From positions 248,001 through 312,000 of the forward strand of contig NZ_LNQS01000008.1 of the NCBI RefSeq assembly GCF_001513785.1: a DNA stretch of 64,000 nucleotides, written 5' to 3'. This document shows positions 28,533-38,464 of the stretch, piece by piece. This stretch comes from Rheinheimera sp. EpRS3 (GTDB taxonomy: Bacteria; Pseudomonadota; Gammaproteobacteria; Enterobacterales; Alteromonadaceae). Every line of letters starts with the position of its first letter. Within the stretch, counting starts at the first letter, position 1. The notes beneath the pieces are model-generated. The model searched no databases. It saw nothing but the letters and a program-made list of their open reading frames with translations, and was not told the DNA's origin. The translations under genes were made by a program, and so were the position numbers.

Positions 28533-30152
28533 ATGGATGTGTTACGACGCCTGTCTATATCAAAGAAAATCTACCTGATACCCTTCATCGGCACCCTGAG
28601 TTTTATCATTTACCTGATTCTTGCCAGCAATACGGCGCTGAACAACGTTAAAACGCTGGAGCAAACCCGTGATGTACAGTTCCCGGTATTGCAATCGGCA
28701 CAAAGCTCGCTGGTGCTGCTGGAACGGATAAAAGACTCGCTGGCCAGTGCCGTGACGACAGGCGATGAAGAAGCTCTGGCCGGTGCTGCAGCTTTCAGCC
28801 GCCAGCTGACACAAGATTTAAGTAACATTTCCCAGCTAAACCGTGACTATGCCAATGATGTCAGTAATATCCAGCAAAGCTACGACGCGTATTATCAAGT
28901 GGCTTACAAAGTGTCGCAGGAAATGATTAACAACACTGCCGATTTCAGTACCCTGCCCCAGCGTTCAGAAAAAATGAATGCCGATTACGACACGACCGCC
29001 CTGCTGCTAAGCCAGTTCCGTGATATGCGGTTGCAGGAGTTTACCTCAACGATTGACGACGCCAGTGAACAGGCAGGTACCCTTATCACTGTGGGTATTA
29101 TTATGGGCGTGATCACTACGCTGGTGCTGTTTGGCACTGCGTTTCCGGTTGCACGGGGCATTCAAAGCAGCTTGGGTAACATGATTAACTCGTTACAGGA
29201 TCTGGCCAAAGAAAACGGCGACTTAACCGCCCGCATTAATACCAATAGCAAAGACGAGCTGGGCGACCTAGCGTACTGGTTTAACACCTTTATGCAAAAG
29301 CTGCAGCACGTAGTAAAGGATATTGTTAATACTGCCGTGCCACTGTCGGCCCTGGCTAAAGACTTACACGAGCTAACCGACGACACTAATAAAACCATTG
29401 CCCAGCAGCGTAAAGCGGCTAACCAGGCCAAACATGCAGTGGATGACATGAGTGCCAGCGTAGTGGCAGAAGTGAGCAGTGCTAACGAGGCGGCAGCTGC
29501 CGCCAATCAGTCCAGCGACGCTGCAGGTCAGGGCCAGCAAACCGTTATTGCAACGGTGCAGAATATTCAGCTATTAGCGGGCAATGTGCAGGACGCCTCT
29601 GATGTTATTCTGCAACTGGAGAAAGATGCCAATCAGGTAGGCACAGTGCTAAGTGTGATTAAAGGTATTGCAGAACAAACCAACCTGCTGGCACTGAATG
29701 CCGCTATTGAAGCCGCACGCGCTGGTGAACAAGGCCGTGGTTTTGCCGTAGTGGCTGATGAAGTTCGCACGCTGGCATCGCGCACGCAAAAATCGACTGA
29801 AGAAATTCAGCGCACCATAGAACAACTGCAAACGGCCGCCCGGCTGGCAGTACAGAAAATGCAGCAAAGCACCACGCAGGCAGACCATAGTGTGCAATCC
29901 GCCAATAAAGCCGGTGACGCCCTGCAACTAATCACTAAGAGCATTGCGCAAATACGTCTAATGAACCAGCAAATTGCAGAAGCCACTGATGATCAACAAA
30001 AAATGGCCAGCGATATCGTTGGCCATGTCGATGCAATTTTCAAGAACACTGAGCACAGCTCAGAAAGTGCTGGTCATATTGCGAAAGCCAGCAGTGAGCT
30101 GGCTTCACTGGCGCAAAATCTGGAAAGTATTACCAAATTATTCAGAGTGTAA
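28533..30152 (+). CDS. Methyl-accepting chemotaxis protein
   Basis: The 539-residue chemoreceptor has one span at about 14-33, a helical periplasmic four-helix-bundle-like sensor, a second span near 185-205, a HAMP domain and the MCP signalling domain. The hairpin tip reads [20 protein letters not shown]. There is no C-terminal NWETF-like pentapeptide for CheR/CheB tethering. GAGG precedes the ATG. The ligand is unknown. Confidence 0.92.
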   Translation: MDVLRRLSISKKIYLIPFIGTLSFIIYLILASNTALNNVKTLEQTRDVQFPVLQSAQSSLVLLERIKDSLASAVTTGDEEALAGAAAFSRQLTQDLSNISQLNRDYANDVSNIQQSYDAYYQVAYKVSQEMINNTADFSTLPQRSEKMNADYDTTALLLSQFRDMRLQEFTSTIDDASEQAGTLITVGIIMGVITTLVLFGTAFPVARGIQSSLGNMINSLQDLAKENGDLTARINTNSKDELGDLAYWFNTFMQKLQHVVKDIVNTAVPLSALAKDLHELTDDTNKTIAQQRKAANQAKHAVDDMSASVVAEVSSANEAAAAANQSSDAAGQGQQTVIATVQNIQLLAGNVQDASDVILQLEKDANQVGTVLSVIKGIAEQTNLLALNAAIEAARAGEQGRGFAVVADEVRTLASRTQKSTEEIQRTIEQLQTAARLAVQKMQQSTTQADHSVQSANKAGDALQLITKSIAQIRLMNQQIAEATDDQQKMASDIVGHVDAIFKNTEHSSESAGHIAKASSELASLAQNLESITKLFRV

Positions 30153-30162
30153 AAACGGCCGG

Positions 30163-30193
30163 ACCACAAGCCCGGCATATTCCGGCTTGTGGT
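30163..30193. terminator. Bidirectional hairpin between convergent genes
   Basis: ACCACAAGCC (30163-30172) pairs with GGCTTGTGGT (30184-30193). A TTTTT run lies downstream on the minus strand. The hairpin is between the chemoreceptor stop and the stop of the GGDEF-EAL gene. Confidence 0.6.
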
Positions 30194-30199
30194 TAGTTG

Positions 30200-32419
30200 T
30201 CAGCTCTTTTGCTGTTGCAAAAAAGTCAGTAACTCTGCTGGCGGCATCGGCTTGGCATACATAAAACCCTGCACTTCATCACAGCCCATGGCAACAATGG
30301 CCTGCTCCTGTGCCTGAGTTTCCACGCCTTCAGCAATAGTCGCCAGATTTAGTCTTTTGCCCAGATTAATAATGGTTTCAGCTATGACTTCGCCGGCCGG
30401 TTTATCAATATCACGAATAAAAGCACGATCTACTTTTATCCGGTCCAGCGGCAGTTGCTGCAGGTAATTCAGTGATGAAAAGCCAATACCAAAGTCATCT
30501 ATCGCTACCTTGATACCGAAGTTTTTCAGTTTCTGCAGTGCGTCGATCACGATCTTAGGCTCGTCCATTACCACCGACTCAGTAATTTCCAGCTCAAGCA
30601 GTTGCGGGTCGATCTGCTGGGCACTGACACAGTCAATAACCGATTGCACAAAACCATGGCTTCTGAACTGTGGCATCGACACATTAACGGCAATACGTAA
30701 ATCGGTATAACCTTGTTTTTGCAGCTGTTTGATTTGCAGGCACGCCTGCTCCATTACCCAGAAACCTATCTCTACAATTAAGCCGGAATACTCTGCCAGC
30801 GGAATAAACACGGCAGGCGAAATAAATTGCCCATTTGGCTGCGGCCAACGTAATAACGCTTCCATACCCACAACCTGTTTTGTGGTTAAAGAAACCTGAG
30901 GCTGATACCACAGCTGCAATTTATCGTTGGCAAAATCCTGGCGTAACATACGCAACAGTGCCAACCGCTCAGCCATTTCATCTTCCATTTCTGCCTGATA
31001 ATACTGGAAGTTCTGACCGAGGTGTTTTTTGGCTTTATTCAGCGCAATGTATACATGCTTAAGGATCGTCAGCCCCTGTTCGGCAGTATCGGTTAAGTGG
31101 CAAAAGCCAAAGGTGGCACTGATTTGCAGTGAATGCTCTGACGCTTTAAACGGCTCGTCAAACACCGCCTGTAAACGCTCAGGCGTCAGTTCTGTGTCAG
31201 GCCCCACCAGGCCAAACACGTCAGCACCAATGCGGCCAAGCTGGGCATAAAGACCAAATTTTTCAATTAATCTAAATGTCACTGCGATCAGTAACTCATT
31301 GCCAACATCCTGGCCTAAGCCGTCGTTGACATCAGAAAAGTGGTCGATATCAATTAACACCGCAACATTATGCTCTGCTTCATAACGGCGGGTATCTTGC
31401 AAAATCTGAATAAACTCGTTGCGGTTCGGTGTTTTGGTAAGCGGATCTATATAAGCAGCATGCTTAAGCTGCTGAAATAGCGTAACGTTTTCATAGCCAA
31501 TAGAAATATTACTTAAAAACACCTCTATCAGTTGGCGATCAAAATTCTCTATTGGCCGGTTAGTTTCAATATATACCGCAGCGCTGTGGATCTCATTGCC
31601 CAAATACAACACCGTTTCCCGATCGGTAAAAATGTGTTCATGGGTGCGTAAACAGTTGGTAATTTGCTGCACAATACGTGGGTTGCCCAGCCTGTCAAGC
31701 TGACACTTAATGTAGGGAGCGTAATTACCGGCTGCGCCTAACACGTATATGGTTTCGCTGGCGCTGCCGTCATCTTCTATCTGGGCACACAGCACCCCTT
31801 CAGCATGTAAGCCAATTAATGATGAGATCTGTGTAACAACACCTTCAGAGAACTCATGTAACGAGTGCTGCTCCAGCAGATTTGCCCCGGCATTGATAAT
31901 TTTTTGCAAACCCAGACGGTTCTGATTAATGGTACGGATCTGCTGATAAGAACGCAGAGAAGAAATAATCGACGTAACCAGTTTGCTGCGGGTCAGTTCT
32001 GTCTTGGTTTTGTAATCGTTTATATCATATTCTTTTATAACGCTTTCTTCAGGCGCGTAGCCCGGCTGTCCTGTGCGTAGCACAATACGGATTTCATCCA
32101 TGCCAAGCTCGTCACGGATTTGTTTCACAACCTTAAGACCGGCGTCATCCGACTCCATCACCACATCAAGCAGCACCAGTGCTACCTCAGGGTGTCGGGT
32201 TAAAAAAGCAATTGCCTCTTTACCAGAGTATGCATGATGAAATTTCAGTTGCTTACCTAAAACAGTAAGATCACTCAGGGCCAGCTTGGTCACTGTATGG
32301 ATCTCTTCATCATCATCAACAATCAACAAGTGCCACTCGCCCAGTGTGTGCTCCTGTGCTGGCTCCGGTTCGTCTTCTGCTAAAAACAGAAAATCTTCAT
32401 CTGTTTCTTTTGACACCAT
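30200..32419 (-). CDS. Response regulator with REC, DUF3369, degenerate GGDEF and EAL domains
   Basis: The 739 residues hold a receiver domain (about 29-150, LLIVDDDEEIH and LVLLDVVMESDD), a DUF3369 region (to about 310), a GGDEF domain whose signature is GADVF, and an EAL domain. The EAL domain keeps EALLRW, NVS, LEITES, DDFGIGFSS and KVDRAFI, so c-di-GMP phosphodiesterase activity is likely while cyclase activity is not. The altered GGDEF may act as a GTP sensor, as in known cases. No histidine kinase lies directly beside it. Confidence 0.9.
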   Translation of the reverse strand: MVSKETDEDFLFLAEDEPEPAQEHTLGEWHLLIVDDDEEIHTVTKLALSDLTVLGKQLKFHHAYSGKEAIAFLTRHPEVALVLLDVVMESDDAGLKVVKQIRDELGMDEIRIVLRTGQPGYAPEESVIKEYDINDYKTKTELTRSKLVTSIISSLRSYQQIRTINQNRLGLQKIINAGANLLEQHSLHEFSEGVVTQISSLIGLHAEGVLCAQIEDDGSASETIYVLGAAGNYAPYIKCQLDRLGNPRIVQQITNCLRTHEHIFTDRETVLYLGNEIHSAAVYIETNRPIENFDRQLIEVFLSNISIGYENVTLFQQLKHAAYIDPLTKTPNRNEFIQILQDTRRYEAEHNVAVLIDIDHFSDVNDGLGQDVGNELLIAVTFRLIEKFGLYAQLGRIGADVFGLVGPDTELTPERLQAVFDEPFKASEHSLQISATFGFCHLTDTAEQGLTILKHVYIALNKAKKHLGQNFQYYQAEMEDEMAERLALLRMLRQDFANDKLQLWYQPQVSLTTKQVVGMEALLRWPQPNGQFISPAVFIPLAEYSGLIVEIGFWVMEQACLQIKQLQKQGYTDLRIAVNVSMPQFRSHGFVQSVIDCVSAQQIDPQLLELEITESVVMDEPKIVIDALQKLKNFGIKVAIDDFGIGFSSLNYLQQLPLDRIKVDRAFIRDIDKPAGEVIAETIINLGKRLNLATIAEGVETQAQEQAIVAMGCDEVQGFMYAKPMPPAELLTFLQQQKS

Positions 32420-32585
32420 TATTCAGCCTTATTTAATGATTCCGTTTAAATATACATGTTTAATCTGTTAAATAGTAAGGTATAACAGATTTTATTTTAC
32501 ACAAACAACATAGCTTTACTTGCCGCATATTGCAGCAGATGCCAAGATAACCTATGTTTCATTTTCTGTTGTTCAGGCTGTTGTT

Positions 32586-33473
32586 ATGGTTAAAATTAGT
32601 GCATTAAACAGCCAGCAACGTTTGCTGCAATTGGCTAAATCTCAGCTCGGTAGCATTAGTAGTGTCAGTCCGGCTGCCCAAAACGATTCCCCAGAGCAGC
32701 AAGGGAACTTTAGCGACAAACATCATCATCTGGCAGCACGCTCCGGTGCGGCCAGTTCAGCCGTGTTAACACTGGCGCAACGTGCTGAACGCAGGTTGCA
32801 AATGCAGCGTGAACGGCAGCAATACAATCTTGAAAGTATTATGACCCTCGCCCTGGAGTACTGCACCGATCAGGTTTCAACCCAGGATGTCGATCCAGAC
32901 TGGTTCCAGCAGTTTTGTGAACTGGTGCTGGAAATCTCGAATAAAAGCATGCAACAGTTATGGGCAAAAATTTTGGCCGGTGAAATTGCCAGCCCGGGCA
33001 AATTTTCGCTAAAAACCCTGCATACGCTAAAACGTATGAGCTACAAAGAAGCGTTAGCGCTGCAGCAGGCCGTGAACTTAAGCTGCAAAACCCGGCAAGA
33101 TCCCAGCGCCCGGATCTACTTTGGCTATATTCGCAAACCTTCGCTATGGCGTGTGCTAACAGGTAAAAGCCGCGCGGTACTTAACCTGAATCAATTTGGT
33201 TTATCGTACCCGCAAATTCTCAGCCTGATAGACATCGGCCTATTGCACAGTTCTGAAATTGAAAGCGGCGAATTGCCCGCAGGCCAGATACTTAACTGGC
33301 AGTATCAGCAATTACATCTCAACGGTACGATCACCAGTAAAGGTGTGGTACTGCAATACTATAAATATACCGCCAGCGGTGCAGAGCTGCTGCCTTTGCT
33401 TAGCAGCCAGCCAAACCAGGCATATATCAGTGCGTTAAAACAGTTACTGGCCGGTATTATCAGTTTTAGTTGA
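32586..33473 (+). CDS. TIGR03899/DUF2806-like protein of unknown function
   Basis: The 295-residue protein is soluble, with a basic helical segment (AQRAERRLQMQRERQQYNLES) and a conserved-looking block FCELVLEISNKSMQQLWAKI followed by LAGEIASPGKFS. I recall this block from TIGR03899 proteins. ATG 32586 is preferred over 32520 because the extra 22 residues are not family-like; the ribosome site is weak. Its last 30 bases overlap the end of the convergent gene at 33444. Confidence 0.6.
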   Translation: MVKISALNSQQRLLQLAKSQLGSISSVSPAAQNDSPEQQGNFSDKHHHLAARSGAASSAVLTLAQRAERRLQMQRERQQYNLESIMTLALEYCTDQVSTQDVDPDWFQQFCELVLEISNKSMQQLWAKILAGEIASPGKFSLKTLHTLKRMSYKEALALQQAVNLSCKTRQDPSARIYFGYIRKPSLWRVLTGKSRAVLNLNQFGLSYPQILSLIDIGLLHSSEIESGELPAGQILNWQYQQLHLNGTITSKGVVLQYYKYTASGAELLPLLSSQPNQAYISALKQLLAGIISFS

Positions 33474-35624
33474 CGAGCACCAATGCAATATTTGCTGTAA
33501 TCTGCTCACTTCTAACGGTTTAAAAATCACATCATTCATACCAGCTGCTTTAAAGCTGGCCACTTCTTCAGCCAGTGCATGCGCAGTAAAGGCCAGTATC
33601 GGCGTTAGCTGATACGCCTGCATTTGCCGCAGCTGTTTGGCAACCTCGGTACCATGCATATCCGGTAACTGAATATCTAATAAAATCACATCAAATTGCT
33701 GCACGGCGCATAACTGCAACGCTTGTTGTGCACAATTTGCAGTGCTAAGTTCCAGTGGTTGCTGTTTAAGCAGCATCTGAATAAATGCCAGGTTAGTCGG
33801 ATTATCATCAACCACTAAAAGCTTTGGTAGATTAGTGGTGTCAACCGCTTGTATCTGTTGTAATTGATCCAGACAAAACGGCTCTGCTGTTATCGCTACA
33901 CCCAGCGCCTCACGCCACATTTGAATACAGTCTTCACCAGCGTAACATAACACTCTGGTTTTCTGTTTCAGCATCTGGATAAGCTCAAGCCATACTGTCA
34001 GTTCAGTGGGTTCTGGTAAAAAAATCAACACCACATCGTAATGATGTTGTTTAGCTTTAAGTTGTAACTCAGACAAATCAGAACATTGGGCAACACTAGT
34101 GACCAAACTACCCAGCGCAGCTTTTCGCTCTGCTAATCTTGTGAGCTGCAGATCAAATAACAACACATGTTTTAACCGGTCAACCTGCACCGGCTGACAA
34201 TCCGCCGATGGGAAACGCACTGATACTGTACTGCCAAGCCCTTCGAGTGATTGCACGTCAATACTAGCATTCAGTTTGGCAGCTATCTGCGTAACAATCT
34301 GGCTATCAATATTCTGCCAGTGTGAGCTTTGCTGGCCGGGGTTAACCAGTTGCTGCCTGACAGACGCCAATAAGCCGTCGCCATTACCTGTCACACTGAG
34401 CAATAAACTGCCAGCTGTGCCGGTAACACTCAGCTGTATAGTCAGTGCCAGCTCTGTTATTCCTTCAGAGTGGCTGCTTAAGCGCAGCAAAGCTGTCAAC
34501 AACGTTGTCAGTAAATTCTCAGGTAATGCCAGTTGGTATACCACATTAGCCGGGGCTTCATTAAGCTGCAGCGCCAGATTCTGCTCTGCCAGTATATTGC
34601 GATAATGCGGCAATTGCCGGCCGAGGTATTCTGTTAATAGCAGTGGTGTCAGCGGCTCAGGTTCGGTTGCCAGTGTTAACTCTGCCAACATCAACTGGCT
34701 GTGAAGCACCCGCTTTAGTAGCTTTTCTGGCATTACTGCCTGTTGTTGTACCAATTGCCTGAGCTGCGACAGCTGTTGTTGCTGTTGCAGCTGGTTCTGT
34801 TCATATAACCGCTGCAGCTGTGCAGATTGCTGTTTCTCACTGGTAAGCGATTGCGTTAATGCTGTTATCTGCTGTTTAAACTGATTTTTCTCAGTGTCAT
34901 CGCGGGAGCGGTTGTTTAATTGCTGGCCAGCCAGGTCGTTCAGCGCCGTTTTTAACGGTGTCAGCTCTGCTACCAACTCGTCGTCTAACCTGCTATTTAA
35001 CTGCCCTTGCTTTAACTGGCTGAGTTTATGTACCAGCAAGCTGATATCGGTTTGCTGGCGTTGTGACACCCGACCAATACCACCTAGCACTATTAGTAAA
35101 GTCGCCCAACCCAACATGGCAACCACCAGCACTGGCACTAACCAAACACTGTAATTCCCCGGTGCTTCAAGTTGTACAACCACATAATAATCGTCATTTT
35201 GCCCGGCGATAACTTCTTCATAGCCACTGCGGGCAGCAGACGACGACATAGGTTGTATCGCCATCAAATTGCCGGCTTCATGCAATAATTGAAACTCCTG
35301 CTGCATCTGCTCTGGCTGAAACTGTGGTAATAAAGTGGCTTTATCTGTACCACTGATTAACCGGCCGGTGTCGCTGTATACTGCAATAGTGCTGACAGGC
35401 AAAACACTGGCATAACGTAAATGGTTTAGCTGGGCTTTGAGTAAATCAGGATTTTTGCTGGCCAGCAAAGGCCGGATACTAAATTGCAGGCTGGACGTGA
35501 ATTGCTGCACCTGTGCGCGCTGCATGATTTTGCTTTCGTAGTGATACCACAACGCCGTAAATAATAGCATCAGGCTAAGTGCAATAAGCCAGGGCAGAGT
35601 TAACTGTCTGAAATAATTTGTCAA
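33444..35624 (-). CDS. BarA-like membrane protein with degenerate kinase core and C-terminal receiver
   Basis: The 726 residues have an N-terminal span (about 12-28), a periplasmic loop, a second span near 160-182, a HAMP-like region and a long Gln-rich coiled coil (about 240-310). A vestigial histidine-kinase region follows, then a receiver (about 605-715, LLVVDDNPTNLAF, VILLDIQLPDMHG, KPLE). No H-box of the HELRTP type is visible. The ATPase N-box is lost, and only a GLGSTVSVRF-like G-box remains. The HPt domain of BarA is absent. It may be a pseudokinase or a phosphate sink. Confidence 0.7.
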   Translation of the reverse strand: MTNYFRQLTLPWLIALSLMLLFTALWYHYESKIMQRAQVQQFTSSLQFSIRPLLASKNPDLLKAQLNHLRYASVLPVSTIAVYSDTGRLISGTDKATLLPQFQPEQMQQEFQLLHEAGNLMAIQPMSSSAARSGYEEVIAGQNDDYYVVVQLEAPGNYSVWLVPVLVVAMLGWATLLIVLGGIGRVSQRQQTDISLLVHKLSQLKQGQLNSRLDDELVAELTPLKTALNDLAGQQLNNRSRDDTEKNQFKQQITALTQSLTSEKQQSAQLQRLYEQNQLQQQQQLSQLRQLVQQQAVMPEKLLKRVLHSQLMLAELTLATEPEPLTPLLLTEYLGRQLPHYRNILAEQNLALQLNEAPANVVYQLALPENLLTTLLTALLRLSSHSEGITELALTIQLSVTGTAGSLLLSVTGNGDGLLASVRQQLVNPGQQSSHWQNIDSQIVTQIAAKLNASIDVQSLEGLGSTVSVRFPSADCQPVQVDRLKHVLLFDLQLTRLAERKAALGSLVTSVAQCSDLSELQLKAKQHHYDVVLIFLPEPTELTVWLELIQMLKQKTRVLCYAGEDCIQMWREALGVAITAEPFCLDQLQQIQAVDTTNLPKLLVVDDNPTNLAFIQMLLKQQPLELSTANCAQQALQLCAVQQFDVILLDIQLPDMHGTEVAKQLRQMQAYQLTPILAFTAHALAEEVASFKAAGMNDVIFKPLEVSRLQQILHWCSSTKTDNTGQ

Positions 35625-35696
35625 AACTTAGCCTGCCAGAACGATGCGTGAAATAACTATAAAACGATTTGTCAGGCCTCACAAGACAGGCCCGGA

Positions 35697-35731
35697 AAAT
35701 GCTGACCAGCTGTTACAGCCGGTCAGCATTT
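35697..35731 (-). terminator. Terminator after the TIGR04219-like gene
   Basis: Bases 35699-35707 pair with 35721-35729 (ATGCTGACC/GGTCAGCAT). GCTG/CAGC continues the stem past one mismatch, with a TTA loop. The flanking AA/TT pairs lengthen it. On the minus strand TTTTCC follows. Confidence 0.75.
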
Positions 35732-35741
35732 AACACAGTGT

Positions 35742-36500
35742 TTAAAAATGCAGCTCTATGCCGGCGAATACGCCTTTAAAGTCCAGATCTGCATGTAAAT
35801 TGTCAACATCATCCAGCCGTAGGTTCATGGCGCGATATCCTAGTTTCAGGCGCATATTAACGGCCAGGTTATCCAAGACCGCATAAGCCACGCCAGCCTG
35901 AACATCATATATCCGGTTGCCATCCAGCGACACGTAACTGCCCTGAGTAAATACGTCCAGCCCGGTCAGCGGTAAACCGACAATGCCTGAAGCATACAAC
36001 ATCGGAATAAGCTGCGATGCCCGTTGAGACGCTGCCATGCCATCAGCGCCAGTTTCAGCAACCGCAACGGTGCCATTAATGTATTTACCGTTTATGCCTA
36101 AATCCAGGCTGACCAGATCGTTATCAAGAATTTCGTAGTACAACACATAGTCTGTATTAGTCAGCTCGGTTTGGTTTTGCAACTGGGTGTCGGCAGCGAA
36201 GGTAGCACCGGCAAAAGTAAAGTCAGCATCCAGGCTGGTTGAGCCTGAAGACTCTAACTGATTATGCTGCAGCCGGATATTAGGGATAAAAGGCAGCGGA
36301 TGTTCCAGCGCGACATAATAAGATTTTTGCGTTTTGTCTAAGAAATTAAAACTCTGCAACTGACTACTATTAGCAAAGCCACCATCTGCAGAAGTACGCC
36401 AGCCGTCTGCACCAACATAAAGCCCAAGCAGGGTATCTGCCTGCGCTGGTCCGGTAAGTAATAAGCCGCTAACGGATAAGATTAATGCGGTTTTTTTCAT
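35742..36500 (-). CDS. TIGR04219-like outer-membrane beta-barrel protein
   Basis: Starting at ATG 36500, the 252-residue product has a signal peptide (MKKTALILSVSGLLLTGPAQA) and alternating beta-strand patterns, ending in an aromatic residue (GIELHF) as porin-like barrels do. Its opening DTLLGLYVGADGW resembles TIGR04219. It follows the DUF2333 gene after seven bases, so the two are probably one operon. Function is unknown. Confidence 0.75.
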   Translation of the reverse strand: MKKTALILSVSGLLLTGPAQADTLLGLYVGADGWRTSADGGFANSSQLQSFNFLDKTQKSYYVALEHPLPFIPNIRLQHNQLESSGSTSLDADFTFAGATFAADTQLQNQTELTNTDYVLYYEILDNDLVSLDLGINGKYINGTVAVAETGADGMAASQRASQLIPMLYASGIVGLPLTGLDVFTQGSYVSLDGNRIYDVQAGVAYAVLDNLAVNMRLKLGYRAMNLRLDDVDNLHADLDFKGVFAGIELHF

Positions 36501-36507
36501 GCTGTAA

Positions 36508-37485
36508 CTACCCTTGTGATAATAATTCAGAGAGATCAATTAACGCGGCATTCGCGCGGGAGATATAATTTGCCATTACCAGGCTGTGGTTTGCCATCAA
36601 ACCAAAACCACTGCCGTTAAGCACCATAGGGCTCCAGATTGGCTGTTGTGTTGCTTCAAGTTCACGGATAATTTGCCGCAAACTGATCATGGCATTTTTA
36701 CGTTGTAATACGTCACTAAAATCTGTTTCTATTGCTTTTAGAAAATGCAGTAAAGCCCAGGCAGCGCCACGGGCTTCGTAAAATTCATCGTCTATTTTCC
36801 ACCAGCTGGTTTTGATATTACGATGTGCAGGCGTTTCGGTAGACTGGCGTGCTGAGGCATCACCGGCCAGGTCCGTGTTAATGCGCTCCTGGCCAACACT
36901 GGCGCTTAAACGTTGTGAGTAGCTGCCAAGCCGTTTCTCTACTGCTTTCACCCATTCGCGCAAATTATCAGCGCGGGCGTAAAACTGGCTATCTGGTTTG
37001 GCGGGATCTAACAGCTCGGCACGATACAAATATAGTTGCTCTATTGCCTTGGCATACTCGGCTTCAGCACTGGGGATAGCCCAGCTTCTGTGATCAATAT
37101 TAAAACGCGGCTGTGCCACTTTAAGAAAAACATTTTCTGTTGACTGTGACTGAGAGCGGCTAAAATCTTTACGTAAGGCCAACGCCAGATCACGTGACAT
37201 TTCCAGTACGCCTAACTCCCATGCCGGCATATTATCCAGCAAGCTGAACGGCGGCATAATATCATTTGCCAGATAACCACCGCTTTTATACAGCAGGGTT
37301 TCACTGACGCGGATCAACGCAGTGGTAGTGCTATAACCGGTTATAGCGTCATCTCCCAGCTTGCGCTGCTCTTGCTTAATTTCTGCTATCAGCATGGCAG
37401 GTTCACGGCTTACCCACCAAGCGGTGCCATACATCAGCACCAGTATTGCCAATACTGCAGCACTGATGAGTTTTTTATTAACCAT
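36508..37485 (-). CDS. DUF2333 family membrane-anchored protein
   Basis: ATG 37485 gives 325 residues with an N-terminal anchor (about 5-24) and a long soluble domain. Features of DUF2333 include DIMPPFSLLDNMPAWELGVL near the start and the C-terminal SPMVLNGSGFGLMANHSLVM. GAGGG lies ten bases before this ATG; an ATG 30 bases upstream is possible. It sits between a copper chaperone gene and an outer-membrane barrel gene. Function is unknown. Confidence 0.75.
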   Translation of the reverse strand: MVNKKLISAAVLAILVLMYGTAWWVSREPAMLIAEIKQEQRKLGDDAITGYSTTTALIRVSETLLYKSGGYLANDIMPPFSLLDNMPAWELGVLEMSRDLALALRKDFSRSQSQSTENVFLKVAQPRFNIDHRSWAIPSAEAEYAKAIEQLYLYRAELLDPAKPDSQFYARADNLREWVKAVEKRLGSYSQRLSASVGQERINTDLAGDASARQSTETPAHRNIKTSWWKIDDEFYEARGAAWALLHFLKAIETDFSDVLQRKNAMISLRQIIRELEATQQPIWSPMVLNGSGFGLMANHSLVMANYISRANAALIDLSELLSQG

Positions 37486-37495
37486 AAAACGGCCC

Positions 37496-37927
37496 TCAGC
37501 GTTTGGGTGTAGCAACTACCGGCACGGTCAACGCCAGTTGCTGGCCATCAGCAAACTCTAACGTCAGCGGTATTTGCTGGCCAATTTCCAGTTTGTCTTT
37601 AGGTTCAAACAACATCAAGTGCAAACCGCCCGGCTCAAATGCCACACTGCCACCGGCATCAATATTAATTTCACTGATTTGTTCCATGCGCATCATGCCA
37701 TCTTTATGAGTATGCTGATGCAATTCAACCCGCGCAAACTGGCTGCTACTGGCAGCAACAAGCGTAGCCATTTCTGAAGAATGATTATGTAATATCAGGT
37801 AACCTGCCGTTACCGTGCGCCCCGGCATTGGCTGACGAATTTGGCTCTCTTGTGCACTGAATGCAGGTTCAGCATTAACCGACATAGCGCAGCTTAACAT
37901 CAGCAAAGCAGCAAAAAACCGTAGCAT
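37496..37927 (-). CDS. PCu(A)C periplasmic copper chaperone
   Basis: The 143-residue protein has a signal peptide ending VNA and the PCu(A)C fold. His and Met ligands are visible in RVELHQHTH, GMMRM and GGLHLMLFEPK. Such chaperones bind Cu(I) and deliver it to cytochrome oxidase or other periplasmic sites. AAGGAG precedes the ATG. A gap of 80 bases separates it from the PspC gene. Confidence 0.9.
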   Translation of the reverse strand: MLRFFAALLMLSCAMSVNAEPAFSAQESQIRQPMPGRTVTAGYLILHNHSSEMATLVAASSSQFARVELHQHTHKDGMMRMEQISEINIDAGGSVAFEPGGLHLMLFEPKDKLEIGQQIPLTLEFADGQQLALTVPVVATPKR

Positions 37928-38007
37928 CTTGTTTCTCCTTTATAGTCACGGCCTTATCTTACACCAGTTTCAACCAGTTAACAGCCCGTAACTTACCTGG
38001 TACAGTG

Positions 38008-38205
38008 TCAACGGTTTGGTAGCACCACCGCAGCCACCAGATAGGCCAGTATTACTGCCACAGGAAACATCACTAATAATATGACAGCCAGCAGACGGAT
38101 CAGCCAGCGTGGTTGCTGATAATAACCGGCAAAACCTGCACAAACGCCGGCAATTTTCCGGTAAGCACGGGCACAATACCAACGATCAGTGTCATAAGTT
38201 GCCAT
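38008..38205 (-). CDS. pspC: PspC-domain membrane protein
   Basis: The 65-residue protein has the PspC opening RKIAGVCAGFAGYYQQPRW followed by one long hydrophobic helix (IRLLAVILLVMFPVAVILAY). It lacks the C-terminal tail of full-length PspC. PspC senses inner-membrane stress in the phage-shock system. GGAG precedes ATG 38205 by nine bases. Two tiny membrane genes and a secreted-protein gene lie upstream in the same direction; no pspA or pspF is present in the window. Confidence 0.85.
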   Translation of the reverse strand: MATYDTDRWYCARAYRKIAGVCAGFAGYYQQPRWLIRLLAVILLVMFPVAVILAYLVAAVVLPNR

Positions 38206-38314
38206 TTGTCTGTACTCCATCAAGGTGTTTTTTATTTATCTGACTCAGCTCTGCTAACAGCAGTAAAGCCACAAAAATAGCAAAGGCTGTCAGTTCTATT
38301 GTTACCCAACTCAT
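38192..38314 (-). CDS. 40-residue membrane protein upstream of pspC
   Basis: The frame encodes MSWVTIELTAFAIFVALLLL followed by a polar tail. AAGGA lies eight bases before the ATG. It overlaps the pspC start by 14 bases, suggesting coupling. It occupies the place of pspB but is shorter and I cannot claim homology. A small single-span protein is the safe description. Confidence 0.55.
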   Translation of the reverse strand: MSWVTIELTAFAIFVALLLLAELSQINKKHLDGVQTNGNL

Positions 38315-38329
38315 ATCAGCGTTCCTTTT

Positions 38330-38461
38330 CTACAACATGCCTGAAGCTTTTTGCCCCAAACCAAACAGTGGCATCAGCCAGTGCCACAGCAGCACAACGG
38401 GTATTATGCTTAGCACCGGGCTGAGAAACAGCAGCAGTAACCAACCGGATGACAGCAACAT
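38330..38461 (-). CDS. 43-residue membrane protein in the pspC operon
   Basis: The product is almost wholly hydrophobic: MLLSSGWLLLLFLSPVLSII, then PVVLLWHWLMPLFGLG and a short polar end. It starts three bases after the upstream gene's stop and ends 15 bases before the next start, spacing typical of an operon. No family is recognised. Confidence 0.55.
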   Translation of the reverse strand: MLLSSGWLLLLFLSPVLSIIPVVLLWHWLMPLFGLGQKASGML

Positions 38462-38464
38462 AAC

